From NCBI RefSeq assembly GCF_036588685.1, contig NC_086386.1, forward strand, positions 32,107,883-32,171,882: a DNA stretch of 64,000 nucleotides, read 5' to 3'. Positions 1 to 12,500 of the stretch are shown here, in pieces; within the stretch, counting starts at the first letter, position 1, and the number at the start of each line of letters is the position of its first letter. This DNA comes from Mytilus trossulus (Eukaryota > Mollusca > Bivalvia > Mytilida > Mytilidae). A program made the translations under genes and the position numbers. The notes under the pieces are model-generated. The model was not told the DNA's origin and ran no database searches. It saw nothing but the letters and a program-made list of their open reading frames with translations.

Positions 1-2
1 GA

Positions 3-314
3 ATTTTTGGATTAGAAATGGACATTTTACACAACAACCAGCCATTTGGAAGTTCGTCGAATGCAAAAAATATGCCATGCGCGGTTTGCAAAACATCCGG
101 AAGATCAGCCGTTCTAGTAGCACAAGCAAGTCAATCGGGACGAACTGCAACTGAGTATATCTGTGCAGATGAAAATTTGGAATCAGTTCCCGGTGGAGAT
201 AGAGATGATAACGAGGCTGTTTTGTATCCAGTTGAAGTTGGGGGCTGCGCTACTTTAAAATGTCCTCCTTACGAAAAAGGGCGAGAGTTGACGTGCGCCG
301 TCTGCTCACAGTAG
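3..314 (+). CDS. short-chain collagen C4-like protein, C-terminal part (partial at window edge)
   Basis: The frame is open from the left edge and ends at TAG 312-314, leaving about 103 residues. The protein has the cysteine pattern and phrases I know from the C-terminal domain of short-chain collagen C4-like proteins, abundant in bivalves: MPCAVCK near the start, a VPGG turn, then LKCPPY followed by RELTCAVCS and the stop. The Gly-X-Y collagen repeat expected upstream lies outside the window. Compared with my memory of the family, the middle is short: the tract between the first CxxC and the YICADE segment lacks the usual Tyr/Trp-rich insert of about 25 residues. ATG at 18 is internal in this frame; an AG at 14-15 could be a splice acceptor, so the true exon start is undecided. 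Such proteins are probably secreted or extracellular-matrix. A polyadenylation signal follows 17 bases after the stop. An uncharacterised cysteine-rich protein is the alternative. Confidence 0.6.
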   Translation: MFGLEMDILHNNQPFGSSSNAKNMPCAVCKTSGRSAVLVAQASQSGRTATEYICADENLESVPGGDRDDNEAVLYPVEVGGCATLKCPPYEKGRELTCAVCSQ

Positions 315-330
315 ACTAGAAATATTATTT

Positions 331-336
331 AATAAA
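331..336 (+). terminator. polyadenylation signal AATAAA of the collagen-like gene
   Basis: A canonical AATAAA lies 17 bases after the TAG stop at 312-314, on the same strand. This supports a true gene 3' end here. Confidence 0.6.
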
Positions 337-689
337 GTATCAAGCAGAAAATTTAGTTATTAAAACATTCATAAGTTGGTATTATTTTCATTTGGGTAAA
401 TCAGTTAAGTTCGATAATTTGTTGCGAAATGATTTTCATCATACATATGTGTAAAACCCTCTCCAAACACTGATTATGTTTTTAATATCATAAACATTGT
501 CAATGTGGGTTACAATACTGGTTAAAACTCATGTATCACCGGATAAACTCTTGGCGTGCTGCATTTCCTTATTCTATTGGAGTAATTTGTCTACATTTTA
601 CTTTGATATTGAATGTCTCTCTAGCTTTCACAAATGTTGTTTGATTCAATTCGAGTATGAAGCATAAGATAATTAGTAAACAACTGTGT
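337..689. other. intergenic, nothing recognised
   Basis: AT-rich spacer after the collagen-like gene. No reading frame, RNA or repeat that I recognise. Confidence 0.5.
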
Positions 690-945
690 GTTTTCATTTT
701 ATAAAATTCCTGTTTACAAACTTTCAATTTTTCGAAAAACTAAGGATTTTCTGATTCCAGGCATATACTAATTTAGCCAATTTTGGCACAACATTTTGGA
801 ATTTTGGATCCTTAACGCTCTTCAACTATGTACTTATTTGACTTTATAAATATTTTGATATGAGCGTCACTGATGAGTCTTATGTAGACGAAACGCGCGT
901 CTGGCGTACTAAATTATAATTCTGGTACCTTTGATAACTATTTAC
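690..945 (+). repeat. retrozyme-like dispersed element, partial copy
   Basis: This segment aligns by eye with the body of the element at 2,215-2,476 (shared phrases TTTTTCGAAAAACTAAGG, CAGGCATA, GGAATTTTGG, CTCTTCAAC) and ends with a hammerhead motif and the same tail (CTGGTACCT, TTATTTA-like end). It is a 5'-truncated monomer carrying one ribozyme. Similar copies lie at 2,029-2,476 and 20,985-21,200. Confidence 0.65.
864..907 (+). ncRNA. hammerhead ribozyme, type I, intact core
   Basis: All invariant core parts are present. Stem I 5' strand GCGTCA (864-869) is followed by CTGATGA (870-876), then stem II GTC/GAC closing a 7-nt loop (877-889), then GAAA (890-893). Stem III is minimal, AC/GT around a GCGC loop (893-900). 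The cleavage-site nucleotide C is at 901. The stem I 3' strand TGGCGT (902-907) pairs with 864-869 through four Watson-Crick and two G-U pairs. The very short stem III is typical of animal retrozyme and Penelope-associated hammerheads, which are thought to act as dimers. Activity is inferred from sequence only. Confidence 0.8.
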
Positions 946-2010
946 TCGCCATGTTGATTTCCTTGCACCATATTATTTGACGAAAAGTGGAACGAAATTA
1001 TTTAAATTTACAAGAAAGGTCAGTTTTTATTCCTATATCACTTATCTAATTTAATGTTATACTACATTCATATAAGTTGAATGAAATATGTATTATAATC
1101 ATACATTTATCTTCTTTGATAGCTAGCCAAATAATAGTATACCTCCCTTACAGTTGTTGGGATTATAATGCATTTTCGCTGTCTGTCTGTCCGGCCTTAA
1201 TCCATGTATCCGACAAATATGTTCGTCAATTTTATCTCACAAACTACTTAACTTAATCCTTATTTGAACAACAGCATGACGGTTGCAATGTATTAGCTAT
1301 TATTTTTGGTATATCAAATATCTACCATCTCTTGGCAAGTACTGTGAATTATCACCTTAAAACTTTTTTGCCACATATTTCTCAAATAATATTCAACAGA
1401 ATAGCTTCATATTCTGATAGCAGATGAACAGTAATGAGTTGTATCATGTGTACAACTTTCGGATCTGACAGACATGTACTACCTGGTTCCAATACTTTTA
1501 ATTATAGTTTGAGAATGCTTGGAACTAGAACACGTGTATTCTTGTTATTAGTTAACGATGGCCAATTGTAAAGCATTCTCACTGAAAGGTTATGTTCTGA
1601 TCGTTTTGTAACGTTAACACAGGGTAAGCGTGTCTGTTTCTATTTTAGAATGAGTCCGTTACCAGTTTGAAACAGGATCCAAAATGTTCTATTTACAAAA
1701 TATATAACAAGTAAACTGTATTCATAAATTAACGTCAATAAACCAAAATATATACGAATGCTTCTTGCAACTATTCTATAAGCTTGTAAACGTAAAAGTC
1801 CGCATTTCTAACAAATACCAACCTGTTCTTTAATACACTTAAATAATAATAACTATTTTAAGACCTAATAAGAGACAACGATCTCAAATATCTACGTACC
1901 GTAACTTCAGGTCTTCGTCTTCTAAACGTATGAGAATCGACACTGAGCAAGGAATCTCTCCTGGTTATATACCACAATGGCAGCTGTACCATTCTGAAAG
2001 GAGAGTGTTC
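946..2010. other. intergenic, nothing recognised
   Basis: About 1 kb of AT-rich sequence without a coding signal, RNA fold or repeat I can name. Confidence 0.5.
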
Positions 2011-2028
2011 TATCAAAGTGCCTCTTGA

Positions 2029-2072
2029 GCGTCACTGATGCGTCTTTTGTAGACGAAACGCGCGTCTGGCGT
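2029..2072 (+). ncRNA. hammerhead ribozyme with a core substitution
   Basis: Same fold as the copy at 864, but the core reads CTGATGC instead of CTGATGA: the last A of the invariant heptamer is C at 2041. Stem I (GCGTCA/TGGCGT), stem II GTC/GAC, GAAA and the cleavage GTC are intact. This A is normally required, so activity is expected to be low or absent. Confidence 0.7.
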
Positions 2073-2390
2073 ATATACAAAATTTAGTCCTGGTATCTAT
2101 GATGAGTTTATTTACTACCACTGGGTCGATGCCACTGCTGGTGGAGATTTATTTCCCCTAGGGTATCACAAGCCCAGTAGTCAGCACCTTTTGTGCTGAC
2201 ATGAATTATCATTGATGGTTATATTTATAAATTATATGTTTACAAAATTGATAATTTTTGAAATACTAAGGCTTTCCTATCTCAGGCATAGATTACCTTA
2301 GTTGTATTTGGCAAAACTTTTAGGAATTTTGGTCCTCAATGCTCTTCAACTTCGTACTTTATTTGGCCTTTTAAACTGTTTTGGATTCGA

Positions 2391-2434
2391 GCGTCACTGA
2401 TGAGTCTTTTGTAGACGAAACGCGCGTCTGGCGT
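2391..2434 (+). ncRNA. hammerhead ribozyme, type I, intact core
   Basis: Stem I GCGTCA 2391-2396, core CTGATGA 2397-2403, stem II 2404-2416, GAAA 2417-2420, minimal stem III with GCGC loop, cleavage C at 2428, and stem I 3' strand TGGCGT 2429-2434. Every invariant base is present. Confidence 0.8.
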
Positions 2435-2476
2435 ATATACACAATTTAGTCCTGGTATCATTGATGAGTTTATTTA

Positions 2477-3008
2477 ATTCGTATAACAGTTTCCTTTGAA
2501 ACACCCCTTCACATTTGACCTGACCCAAGGTTAACCCGCGAAACATCTGATTCTTTCTATGTTTATTAAAGTAGTATACAAATGTATAAAATAAGGCTTC
2601 TGTCAAACGGTAACTAAGGTGAACTATTGAACCTATGATACAAAATCATCACAGTTCTATTCACTCACTCAAATTTTAGTATACAAATAATCATTAGAAA
2701 GATTTGTTATATATACTCCGTACAAGTGTTGTCTTGTTGCCACGCATACGACAAAATCCGTAAAGACAATACAAAGCAAGCTTACATTCCGTCCTCGTTG
2801 TGTTGTTAACATTTAGATACAGTCTGTAGTTATTTTCTAGACTTCAAGAACGTTTAAGCAAATAAAGCCATTTCAATTAATGGAATATTACTAAACTAAA
2901 ACAAAAGTTTCATTTCAATAAAGAGATGGCACCAAGAACAAAATTAAAAGAGAAAACAAATTCCAATTTTTCAATTTTTAATGATAAATGGATTTCGTAC
3001 TGTTGCAG
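2477..3008. other. intergenic, nothing recognised
   Basis: AT-rich spacer between the retrozyme unit and a degenerate tail of the same element. Nothing identifiable. Confidence 0.5.
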
Positions 3009-3078
3009 GTGATAAAAAAGCTCTTCTGTCTGGCGTTTACCTTAAATTCAGTCCTGGTATCTATGCTTAGTTTATTTT
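3009..3078 (+). repeat. degenerate retrozyme tail
   Basis: The 3' half of the retrozyme repeat is recognisable (GTCTGGCGTTTACC, then AGTCCTGGTATCTATG and TTTATTT), but the ribozyme core upstream is lost. A decayed copy. Confidence 0.5.
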
Positions 3079-4089
3079 CAACAAATAGATGAAGAAAAAT
3101 CGATGATAGTAGGTGGAATTGCAATAACAATAGCAAAGAGAAAGGTAGACTGTCCTGGTTTGTCAACCTTCATGGAATTTAATGCAACTTTTGATGTTAA
3201 TTTCTTTATTGTCAAGAAAAATCATCTGCCGATAAATTTTGATTAATTCACCTTCTTTACTTATAAATGAACTTATGGTGAGTAAAGATTTTTTTTTTTT
3301 TTTTTTTTTATCATTTATCAGTTCATCATTTATCAGTTTATATACAGTCTATAACCAATCCGATATACCGTCTATTGTAAAATTTGAAAGATAGACATAA
3401 TCAAATAAAAAGATGAATGATAGAAAAACAATCAACTGCCCCCTCCCTAGCAAAAAAAAAACCAAACCAACAAACAGAAACATACAGACGTCAAACTAAT
3501 TCAAGATTTAAAGACACAGTTACATTCGGAAAACTGGTGTATGGTAGTTTTGGAACTCAGATGTCCCAGAAGGGTTACATCAGCTTCACAAGTTACAATG
3601 TATTGATGAGTCATCATAAGGAGAAAGACGTCATGTAACTTTAATTTATTATGCAGACCTTCAAGTATTGCCAAACTTATCAAATTTTATAATCTTTATT
3701 CATAAAATACGTACAAAAATAATTTAAAAAATACAGATCAAGGTAGACATGAAAGTTCTTCATGGGCTGGCAGAATGAATTGACTTAAAAATAAACAATA
3801 AAATGAGTATGATTTTTTTTTCTTTTTTTCAAACTTCAAATGTTTATGTAGAAAACTTAGTTCTTCAGAAATGAAGTTCCGATTCGGAAATTGCTTTCTG
3901 TATGTTCATACTAGTATTTTAATAACATTATACACATATATATATATATATGTTTATGGTTTATATATTACTTTCAAACCTTTGTTCAATTAATATTTAC
4001 TGTCTTCGAACAGAAATTTTCTATACAAATTTAGTATAGAAAGTCCATGTTGAGAACTATAGCCTGATATATAAAGTCTAACTCCAATC
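3079..4089. other. 3' flank of HSPA12-like gene 1 (minus strand)
   Basis: Spacer holding a T-rich run near 3,290-3,309 and a TA microsatellite near 3,938-3,950. A minus-strand AATAAA (TTTATT at 3,695-3,700) could end the 3' UTR of gene 1, about 390 bases past its stop. Nothing else is recognised. Confidence 0.4.
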
Positions 4090-5165
4090 TTATTCAGAAG
4101 GTAGTCGGAAATAACCTTTACTTGTGTTTGTTGTTCCTTTTTCAGTTATAAGAGATACAAGTTCTGTGCCACTGTTATTGATTTTTAAAGCCATGGTTCG
4201 TTTCCCTGTCATCTTCTCGGTTAGTTTAAACTGCAATGACCCAATCCGGCGACAGCCGTCATCTGTGACATACTTTGGGGATTTACTTAAAGTATCATAA
4301 AAATTGAAATTCACGCTAGTCTGATCTTTATACAGAGGAACATATTCCTGTTCTTCGAGATATTTGTCCTCTCCAACTTCCAGAATCTGACCTATTTCTA
4401 TATGTTTATCAAAAACATCTTTGCACCGTTCAACACCGTCTACAATAATTTTCTTTGATTCTGGATCACCGTCTCTAAATGCTCGTGTTGTTCCGATACC
4501 ATATGTGAACCTTGCAACGCGACTAGTTATGGTTCCAGGATCAAATCCGAACATAACAGCACCTTTTAATACTGCTAGTCCCGGATCTTTTGGAATCACC
4601 ATTCCAATGTTCGGGAATTTCGCTTTGAGCGCATCGGTTAGCACTGTTGAAGCTGAATGTCCACCAACAACCAACAACGTATTTACGCCCTTTAATTCTT
4701 TTTTCGATAGCAATCTCTCTAGTTCTCGAATAACATTTTCAAGAGCATAATCGTAGAAAGTTCTAAACAAATTGTTTTTAATTCGAAATTTATCTAGTTT
4801 CACTTTAACCCGATCTTTGAAATTCGTTGTTTTTACAGCATTAGCAAACGAAAGTGATCTAATTGCTTCGAAAGTTTCTAACCATTCAAAAGGTAATCTT
4901 AGTGTTACTTGCCCTTCCGGGTCGCCTTCGTCTTCCTTTTTGAATGTTGTCTTTGCGTTTTCAAAGATACGTAGAAATGAATAAAATGCAGACGGATTTG
5001 TTTCTTTGATGCTATTTATAACATCCTTGCCAAATATCTCTTCCAGAAAATTATAAAACTGTTTATTAACTGTTATTCCGCCCCAGTGACCTCCACAAGC
5101 CTTGTGTACCTCTTTAAGTGTGTTCTTCCCTGTCACTTCGTGTACAGCAATATCAGTTGTTCCAC
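4090..5165 (-). CDS. HSPA12A-like: gene 1 terminal exon 7
   Basis: 1,076 nt from acceptor TTCCAG to the TAA at 4,092-4,090, beginning GGTTDIAVHEVTG and carrying the adenosine motif VVGGHSAS and DPGLAVLKGAVMFG. The protein ends GYFRLPSE, eleven residues shorter than gene 2. Confidence 0.93.
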
Positions 5166-8100
5166 CTGGAAAGTACAGTGAATAATATTAATTTGATTAA
5201 CAATTATCATGCAAAAAACGACCTTTTTTACTGTTGTACACAGAAAACAACTACCGAATTGCTAAACTTCTAGATATGCGAAAATATATTCCTTCTAATT
5301 ATTTTTGCCAAAGATAAAAAATTGTACCTCCTTGGTCAAGCACAATGAATTGTGCTCCTGGTACCATTTCTGCAATACTTTTACTCCCATCATCTTCTGT
5401 TTGAACACCGACTGGTACCCTTCGACAGTGAATAGAAGCTGCTTCTGGTTCCAGTGCTAATATGAGCTGGTCGTGATCTATGCCTGCCTACGGAAAACAA
5501 CAATTGAATTTAAGAATTAAAATACAATGCTTCGCTGACCGCACAATATTCAAGCTTAATACTGTCTGAATTTGGATTGCGATCATAATATGGGTTAATG
5601 ACACAAAATAACTGTGGTAAAATATTTTAAAAATTCGAAATTGGTTGAAATACTTGTAGTATTTTTCAATTAAAGATTTCTAGCTATTGCGAAATACTGT
5701 GATATTGTTCACTACTGTGCCATTGCATATTACTGTGATATTGTTCACTACTGTGCCATTGCATACTACTGTGATATTGTTCACTACTGTGCCATTGCAT
5801 ATTACTGTGATATTGTTCACTACTGTGCCATTGCATATTACTGTGATATTGTTCACTACTGTGCCATTGCATATTACTGTGATATATTTCACTACTGTGC
5901 CATTGCATATTACTGTGATATTGTTCACTACTGTGCCATTGCATATTACTGTGATATTGTTCACTACTGTGCCATTGCATATTACTGTGATATTGTTCAC
6001 TACTGTGCCATTGCATATTACTGTGATATTGTTCACTACTGTGCCATTGCATATTACTGTGATATTGTTCACTACTGTGCCATTGCATATTACTGTGATA
6101 TTGTTCACTACTGTGCCATTGCATATTACTGTGATATTGTTCACTACTGTGCCATTGCATATTACTGTGATATTGTTCACTACTGTGCCATTGCATATTA
6201 CTGTGATATTGTTTACTACTGTGCCATTGCATATTACTGTGATATTGTTCACTACTGTGCCATTGCATATTACTGTGATATTGTGTTACTACCTTATACT
6301 ATGCTCTTGCGCAATACTTTGCAATTTGAGATTTTCTTCTATTGCACAATACTATACAATTGAAGATTTTTATCTATTATACAGTATTTCTCTATTACGC
6401 AATACTGTGCCATTGGATATGTCTTGCTATTGCGCAATACTGTGCAATTGAAGATGTTTTGCTGTTGCGCATTACTGTGCTATTGTTGACTTCTTACTAT
6501 AGTGCAATGATATGCAATTGAAGATTTCTTGACATTGCACAATATTTCATATAATAATTTACACTTTATATATGGTGTGTATCTCCTGACATATTTTTTG
6601 CTTTCATATGTAAATACCCACAAACTGAATCCCAGCTTTTCTAGAAAAAAAACCCATGTCTTTTTTGGACCACATTGGGTCCTAATTCATAAACTGTTGG
6701 AACCATAACTCCTCAATCAATCCTAACCTTATTTTTGTGGTTTAAAACCTTGCGTTTAAATTTCATAGAGATCCATTCAGAGGTTTAGCGCTATAAAACA
6801 AGGTTCGATCCACCATTTTCTACATTTAACAATGCCTGTACCAAGTCAGGAATATGACAGTTGTTGTTAATTCGTTTGATGTGTTTATCATTTGATTTTG
6901 CCATTTGATTAGGGACTTTCCGTTTGAATTTTCCTCAGAGTTCAGTATTTTGTAATTTTACTTTTCACTTAAACGTGAGTTATTGTCCTGAAACCGAGTG
7001 TCTTCGGACGACGCTGACGAAAATGGGATAACAATATACGACCGCTAAATCATCTTGCGGTCGTATAAAATAAAAACCATTTGTTGAGGGACATTCCGTT
7101 TCGAACTTTTCTTAAAGTTCGGTACATTTTTTATTTAATTTTTAAAGGTTCAACATGTTTACTTTTGATCATCTTGAATGTCAATTGATATATAATAAAT
7201 ATCCAAAATGAAAATATCTATATTGTAATAACCAATTGATATAAATCACATGAATATGGGAAAATGTTTACCTTTTTAGCACATTCTCTCATAAACTGCT
7301 TTGCTTTCAAATCCCAAATTGCAGGAACAGTAATGACCCACTGAATATCTTTATTTTTAAATTGTACACCTGTCTTGTTAAGAGTGCACACTAACTCATC
7401 TCGAAAGAAGCCGATTACGGCTTTAAAAACATCAACTGCTTTCATCTTTTTTCTCTTTTTAACATCGTCTTCTTTAATCGTTTCCTCTAAGTACATTTCT
7501 GTTGTAAGGTCCTATAAACAAATGAAACGATATTGTGAGGTATAAGAATTAAAAAAAAAATATAGTTGTGGACAACCTGGGACATACCTTTATTGATTAC
7601 TTATTGGATATTGCGGAGAAACGCCTTATGGTTATTTTAAAAATCTTTGAATTGACCTGGTCACGAACCACATTAGATGCAAGTACTAAGGCTTCTACCG
7701 CACCACCGATACGGAATTTGATTGCATAGAAAACTGCATGCGCTTCTGAATCAATGGTTATCAAAATATTGGCTAATTTTTCTTTAAATTTCAGCAGTGA
7801 AAATTTTACAGTTGCTGTAAGATTACTTCATTAGCAGCATAAATAAAATACCTTATCTCACAAAACAGTTCAGAAAAGAAATCAAGCCTAAACCACTTTG
7901 TGGAAGTGAAATATTAGAATTGAGGGAAGAGGATATGATAATGAGTGCATTGATTCGTTTCTTTTCTCCAATGAAAAGTCTGTTAAAGGTTACAGCTAGT
8001 TTCACCGTAGCATGTTGATCTATTATAATACAAATTCATAAAATCTAATAAAATATGTAGATTTAGCTAACAAAGTCCTAATATTTGTATAAAGTAACAT

Positions 8101-9514
8101 TCGTTTATAGTGAAAAAATGTTTCAACGTCAAATAAGCTACACTTAATAAATGCTTGATAGTCCCTCTCTGTGACTCATATTAGATAACTCTAGTTAATT
8201 TCCCAATCAATCTATCATGAAAGGGAGATAATGATTTGTCTGTCATTTATAAATGATGAACGGTTCTTTATATTGGTATGAAATCCTTTTCAATGTTTTA
8301 AATTTATGAAATAGTATTCGTACATCAATGTATTTGATACACCAATAACAAAAACTAAAACACATTGAATTGATACAGTTTGTCATTATTCAAAATTAAT
8401 CAGAAACCTAAACTTAATTATAAGATAATGAATCTGTTAAAGGGAGACAATACTTGCATAACAATTTTTCGAATCACCACATAATACGAAGAAATGTCAC
8501 TCTTGCATACAAATGGCACATCAATATAGTTAATTTACGGTGCTTTCGTGCTCCTCCTTCAAGAAGATTCTAAATTATAAATATTACCAAAAGTTGTTAA
8601 TCTATAGGATAGTGAAGACTAATGAAAGCTAACCAACTGTAAACAATATTTCTTTGAAATTTGTTTGAGACACTTTATTTTTATAGATCATAATTAACGT
8701 TTTAACACAATATTTTAATTGAAAATTTAAAGATTATTTGCTTCTAAAAGTGTAAGACGCAATACAAATCGTATGCTTGCATCAACCTACCCACATACAG
8801 TTTTAATAAAGTCCTGAACATTTCGGCATTGTTTTGTTTATTTTTATCAATACCGGTATTAACAAATCACAAGTACATGTTAAGATCCGACTAAATACCT
8901 ATATTCAGATATCGTCAGGTAAATACGCTATTTCATGATTTGAAACGAAAAGTGTGACAGATCACAAAACTCAATATATGTCGTCGCATCTTGTCTCGCT
9001 CACTACTTTTGATGTAAATTGATTGCCTCAGTTTATGTTTTCTAATATAAAATTGACCCTATCCAATATTCCCTAAATTTGAAGGGCAGTCGAAATTCCA
9101 CTGTCCTTATCCCAGATTAGAAGATCTACCTTACGTAAAGTAAACAACAATCAATCAATTGATGAATCATTTAACGAACTTTTTTTTAAAGAAAAGATTT
9201 TAAAAGACATACCTCTTGTTCATACAACATCATCTTGAAATATTCGAAGTAGTAATATTCCTTCAATTCCAAATTGCCAATATTTTCATAGTAATATTCT
9301 ATTGCCTTATGACCAAAGCTATGTAATTCCTCGTTTGGTTTAAACAGTACACATGTTGGTGCTTTAAGAGTCAAACTGCTGCCGTTACTCCACGTATTAC
9401 AAAGTATTGGTGAGTCAACAGCCTGCTTACGTATACAGTAGGCATAACCTGAGTATGTTGTCCCAAAATCAATGGCCGCTACGATACGAATGGGAACCTA
9501 CAAAATAATAAATA

Positions 9515-9552
<38 letters not shown>

Positions 9553-12500
9553 TAATAATAATAATAATATTATTAATAATAATAATAATAACAATAATAA
9601 AAAATAATAATAAAAACATTAATAATATTTTAGTTTTATCGCAAGAATAATCTTCCGAATTGTTTATCTTTTTTGTGTGACGTTGTTTGCAAGATGATGC
9701 GTTTAACCTTTACGAATCAGTATCTCCTAGCAACTTCGATCAAAGTTCAAATTAATAAAAAAAAAAGTGATATATTCTTTTATATTAAGTTCCTCTCTAT
9801 TGGACTTATGTATTCTAGAGACAAACCTACCATTGATACTAAAAATACATTTTCTAAATAAATCTTAAGTTATCATAACTGCAACGAATTGTAAATTTAC
9901 CAGTTCAGAAACCATTTTTTGTATCTCTTTGAATTCATGTACTGCGTCATTTATTCTCATGTCCATAAATGTCCAGCGTTCTCTTATTGCATCTTTTAGC
10001 ATGATCTTTAGTGATTCCACCTGTATGAATGGTCAAGAAGGAAATCGACAAGGGTTGGCACATGAAATAAGGGTATACATACGATTTGGTCTTTCATAAA
10101 CGTTAGCATTCTATTTTCGATAATTTAAACCAAAATTTAGTCGTTCAGCACATCTAGAAAAGTAATAATACAATAAAACAAATGCACAACTTTGAAATTT
10201 AAACTGTATCATCAATATCACAATTAGGTAAAATAATAGTGGCATATATCTTAACATCCATATAATTTTACATTTAGAGTACTTCGTCGATCGCTTTTCA
10301 TTTCATCTACATATTCAAATCTCAAGTTGTTTTTCGTCGTCCTATTTCACTTACCCTGTCTTCTGTAACACCAGGCATTTTTTTTATCAAGGCATCGAGC
10401 GAAATTAATGCCCTGCTGGCCATTATTTTATCCGGACGAACTGGTCCATTCTGTGGGTCCAGAAAGGGGTCAATGAAATCTTTCAATTCTCGGAATGTGA
10501 CTTCGATCTGCCAATTAGATAGTATATAAAAAAGAAGATATAGTATGATTGCCAATGAGACAACTATCCACAAAAGACAGATATTAACAACTTTAGGTCA
10601 CCGTACGACCTTCAACAATGAACAAAGCCCATACAACCATGATCTGAATGAGTTGAATTGGGATGTTGACCCACGTAATAACATAAATACTGAGTATGAA
10701 AACTTCAATATGAAGTTTATTGAAACAGCTAATAAACATGCACCCTTTAAAGAAAGAAAAATACTATCTAAACAGATACCATACATGAACAAATAGCTAA
10801 AATCTGCAATTTATAAAAAGAAAATGCTGTACAACAAATTTCAAAAAATGAATAAAAGCAAGACATGGGATGCATACAAAACACAAAGAAATTTTGTCAC
10901 TAAACTTAAAAAACAATCCATAAATAGATACTTCGTATTACGCTGCACAGGTGGTCCTAAGTCGAAAGATTTCTGGCCAACGGTAAAGCCATTCCTTAAA
11001 AACAAAGGATGCACCAGCCAAAAAGAAACCACACTGCAGGAAAACAACAAAATCATCATGAACCAAACAAGAAATATCTGAAATTTTTAATGACTTTTTT
11101 TGGTTAATGTTGCAAAAAACATTGGTGACAACAATATACAAGTGAATGACAAACACCCAAGTATAGAAGCTATAAGTAATAAATACTTAAACGGGTCAAC
11201 ATCAAATAAACTTATTTTTCAGCCTATAAATGAGGAATTTGTTTCTAAAAGAATTGGTAAAATAAATGTTAAAAAGGCTACTGGTATAGATGGTATATCA
11301 CCAAACATTGTACACGCTGCTAAACCTGTTGTGATTAAACCTATTACACAGCTTGTAAATTTATCATTGTCAACTTCCATTTTCCCACTCATTAAAAATT
11401 GCCCAAGTGGCACCTGTTCACAAAAAAAGCAGTGTTCTTGAAAAGGGAGATTATAGACTAGTTAGTGTTTTACCTGCTATATCAAAAAATTTTGAAACAG
11501 CCATAGAAAATCAACTTACTAAATACTGATGATATTTTTGACCATTTTATTGCGGCTTTTCGAGCTGGTTATGACTGCCAGTCAACATTAATCAAAATTT
11601 TGGAAGATTGGAAAAAGGTACTGGATAACAATAAATATTTAGAGGCTATATTAATGGACCTAAGTTAAGCCTTTGACTGTCTCCCACATGATTTACTTCT
11701 TTTGAAACTGGAAAAATATGGCCTTAGTCCATTTGCTTTGGAATTACTCAAAATCTATCTGACTGCAAGAAAACAGTGTGTAAAAATGGGCCAGAGTATC
11801 AGTCAAATGCAAAATACATATAACGGTCTTCCTCAGGGATCTATATTTATAGGCCCTGTATTATTTAATGTTTTCATTAATGCTATTTTCCTTTTTGTCA
11901 AATACTGCGATTTATACAACTTTGCTGATGATAACACCCTCTCAAAAACAGGTACTACTTTGGAATCAGTAATTAAACCCTTAGAGGAAGATAGTAATTC
12001 TCTAATATCATGGTTCTCTTTCAACAAAATGCAGGCAAACCCAGAAAATTCCAGGCAATTTCAATAGGTAAAAAAACACACACTCAAAATATTATTTTCA
12101 ACCTAAATGGATTCAACATAAAATGTGACGACGAAGTGAAACTTCTCGGTGTGACAATAGACTTTAAACTGGACTTCCACACTCACATCTCAAATATTTG
12201 CAAAAAAAGCTGCACGACAACTAAACGTTCTAAAAAGAATTGGCACTCATCTCACCAGACTTTCTAAACTTACAATATACCACTCATTTATCATGTCAGA
12301 CCTCAGCTAATGTCCCATGTCTTACATGGCACTTCTGCAGTGAACAAAACACAAAGAAAAAAGAAAAAATACAAAAAAGAGCACTCATATTTATTTACGA
12401 CGACTACACAAATTCCTATGATACACTTCTTGAACAGTCTAAGCTACCAGCACTACAATTCAGAAGTTTGAAAACCATGGCATTAGAGACATATAGAATT

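Larger units (their letters stand above)
2029..2476 (+). mobile_element. retrozyme-like unit: two hammerheads flanking a 362-nt monomer
   Basis: Two hammerhead motifs in the same orientation (2,029-2,072 and 2,391-2,434) are each followed by the same tail (TATATACA, AATTTAGTCCTGGTATC, TGATGAGTTTATTTA), so HHR plus tail forms a direct repeat of about 85 bp bounding the unit. The predicted cleavage positions, after C2066 and C2428, are exactly 362 nt apart. This is the layout of a retrozyme, a non-autonomous element whose transcript self-cleaves into a monomer that circularises. There is no ORF. The upstream ribozyme has a core substitution, described separately. A tandem satellite derived from the same element is the alternative. 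Confidence 0.7.

Noticed and set aside
5680-6451. Long open frames of 190-254 codons on both strands with a 12-residue period
   Set aside because: They are produced by the 36-bp satellite, which has no stops in several frames; no start context, no family and they lie in an intron.
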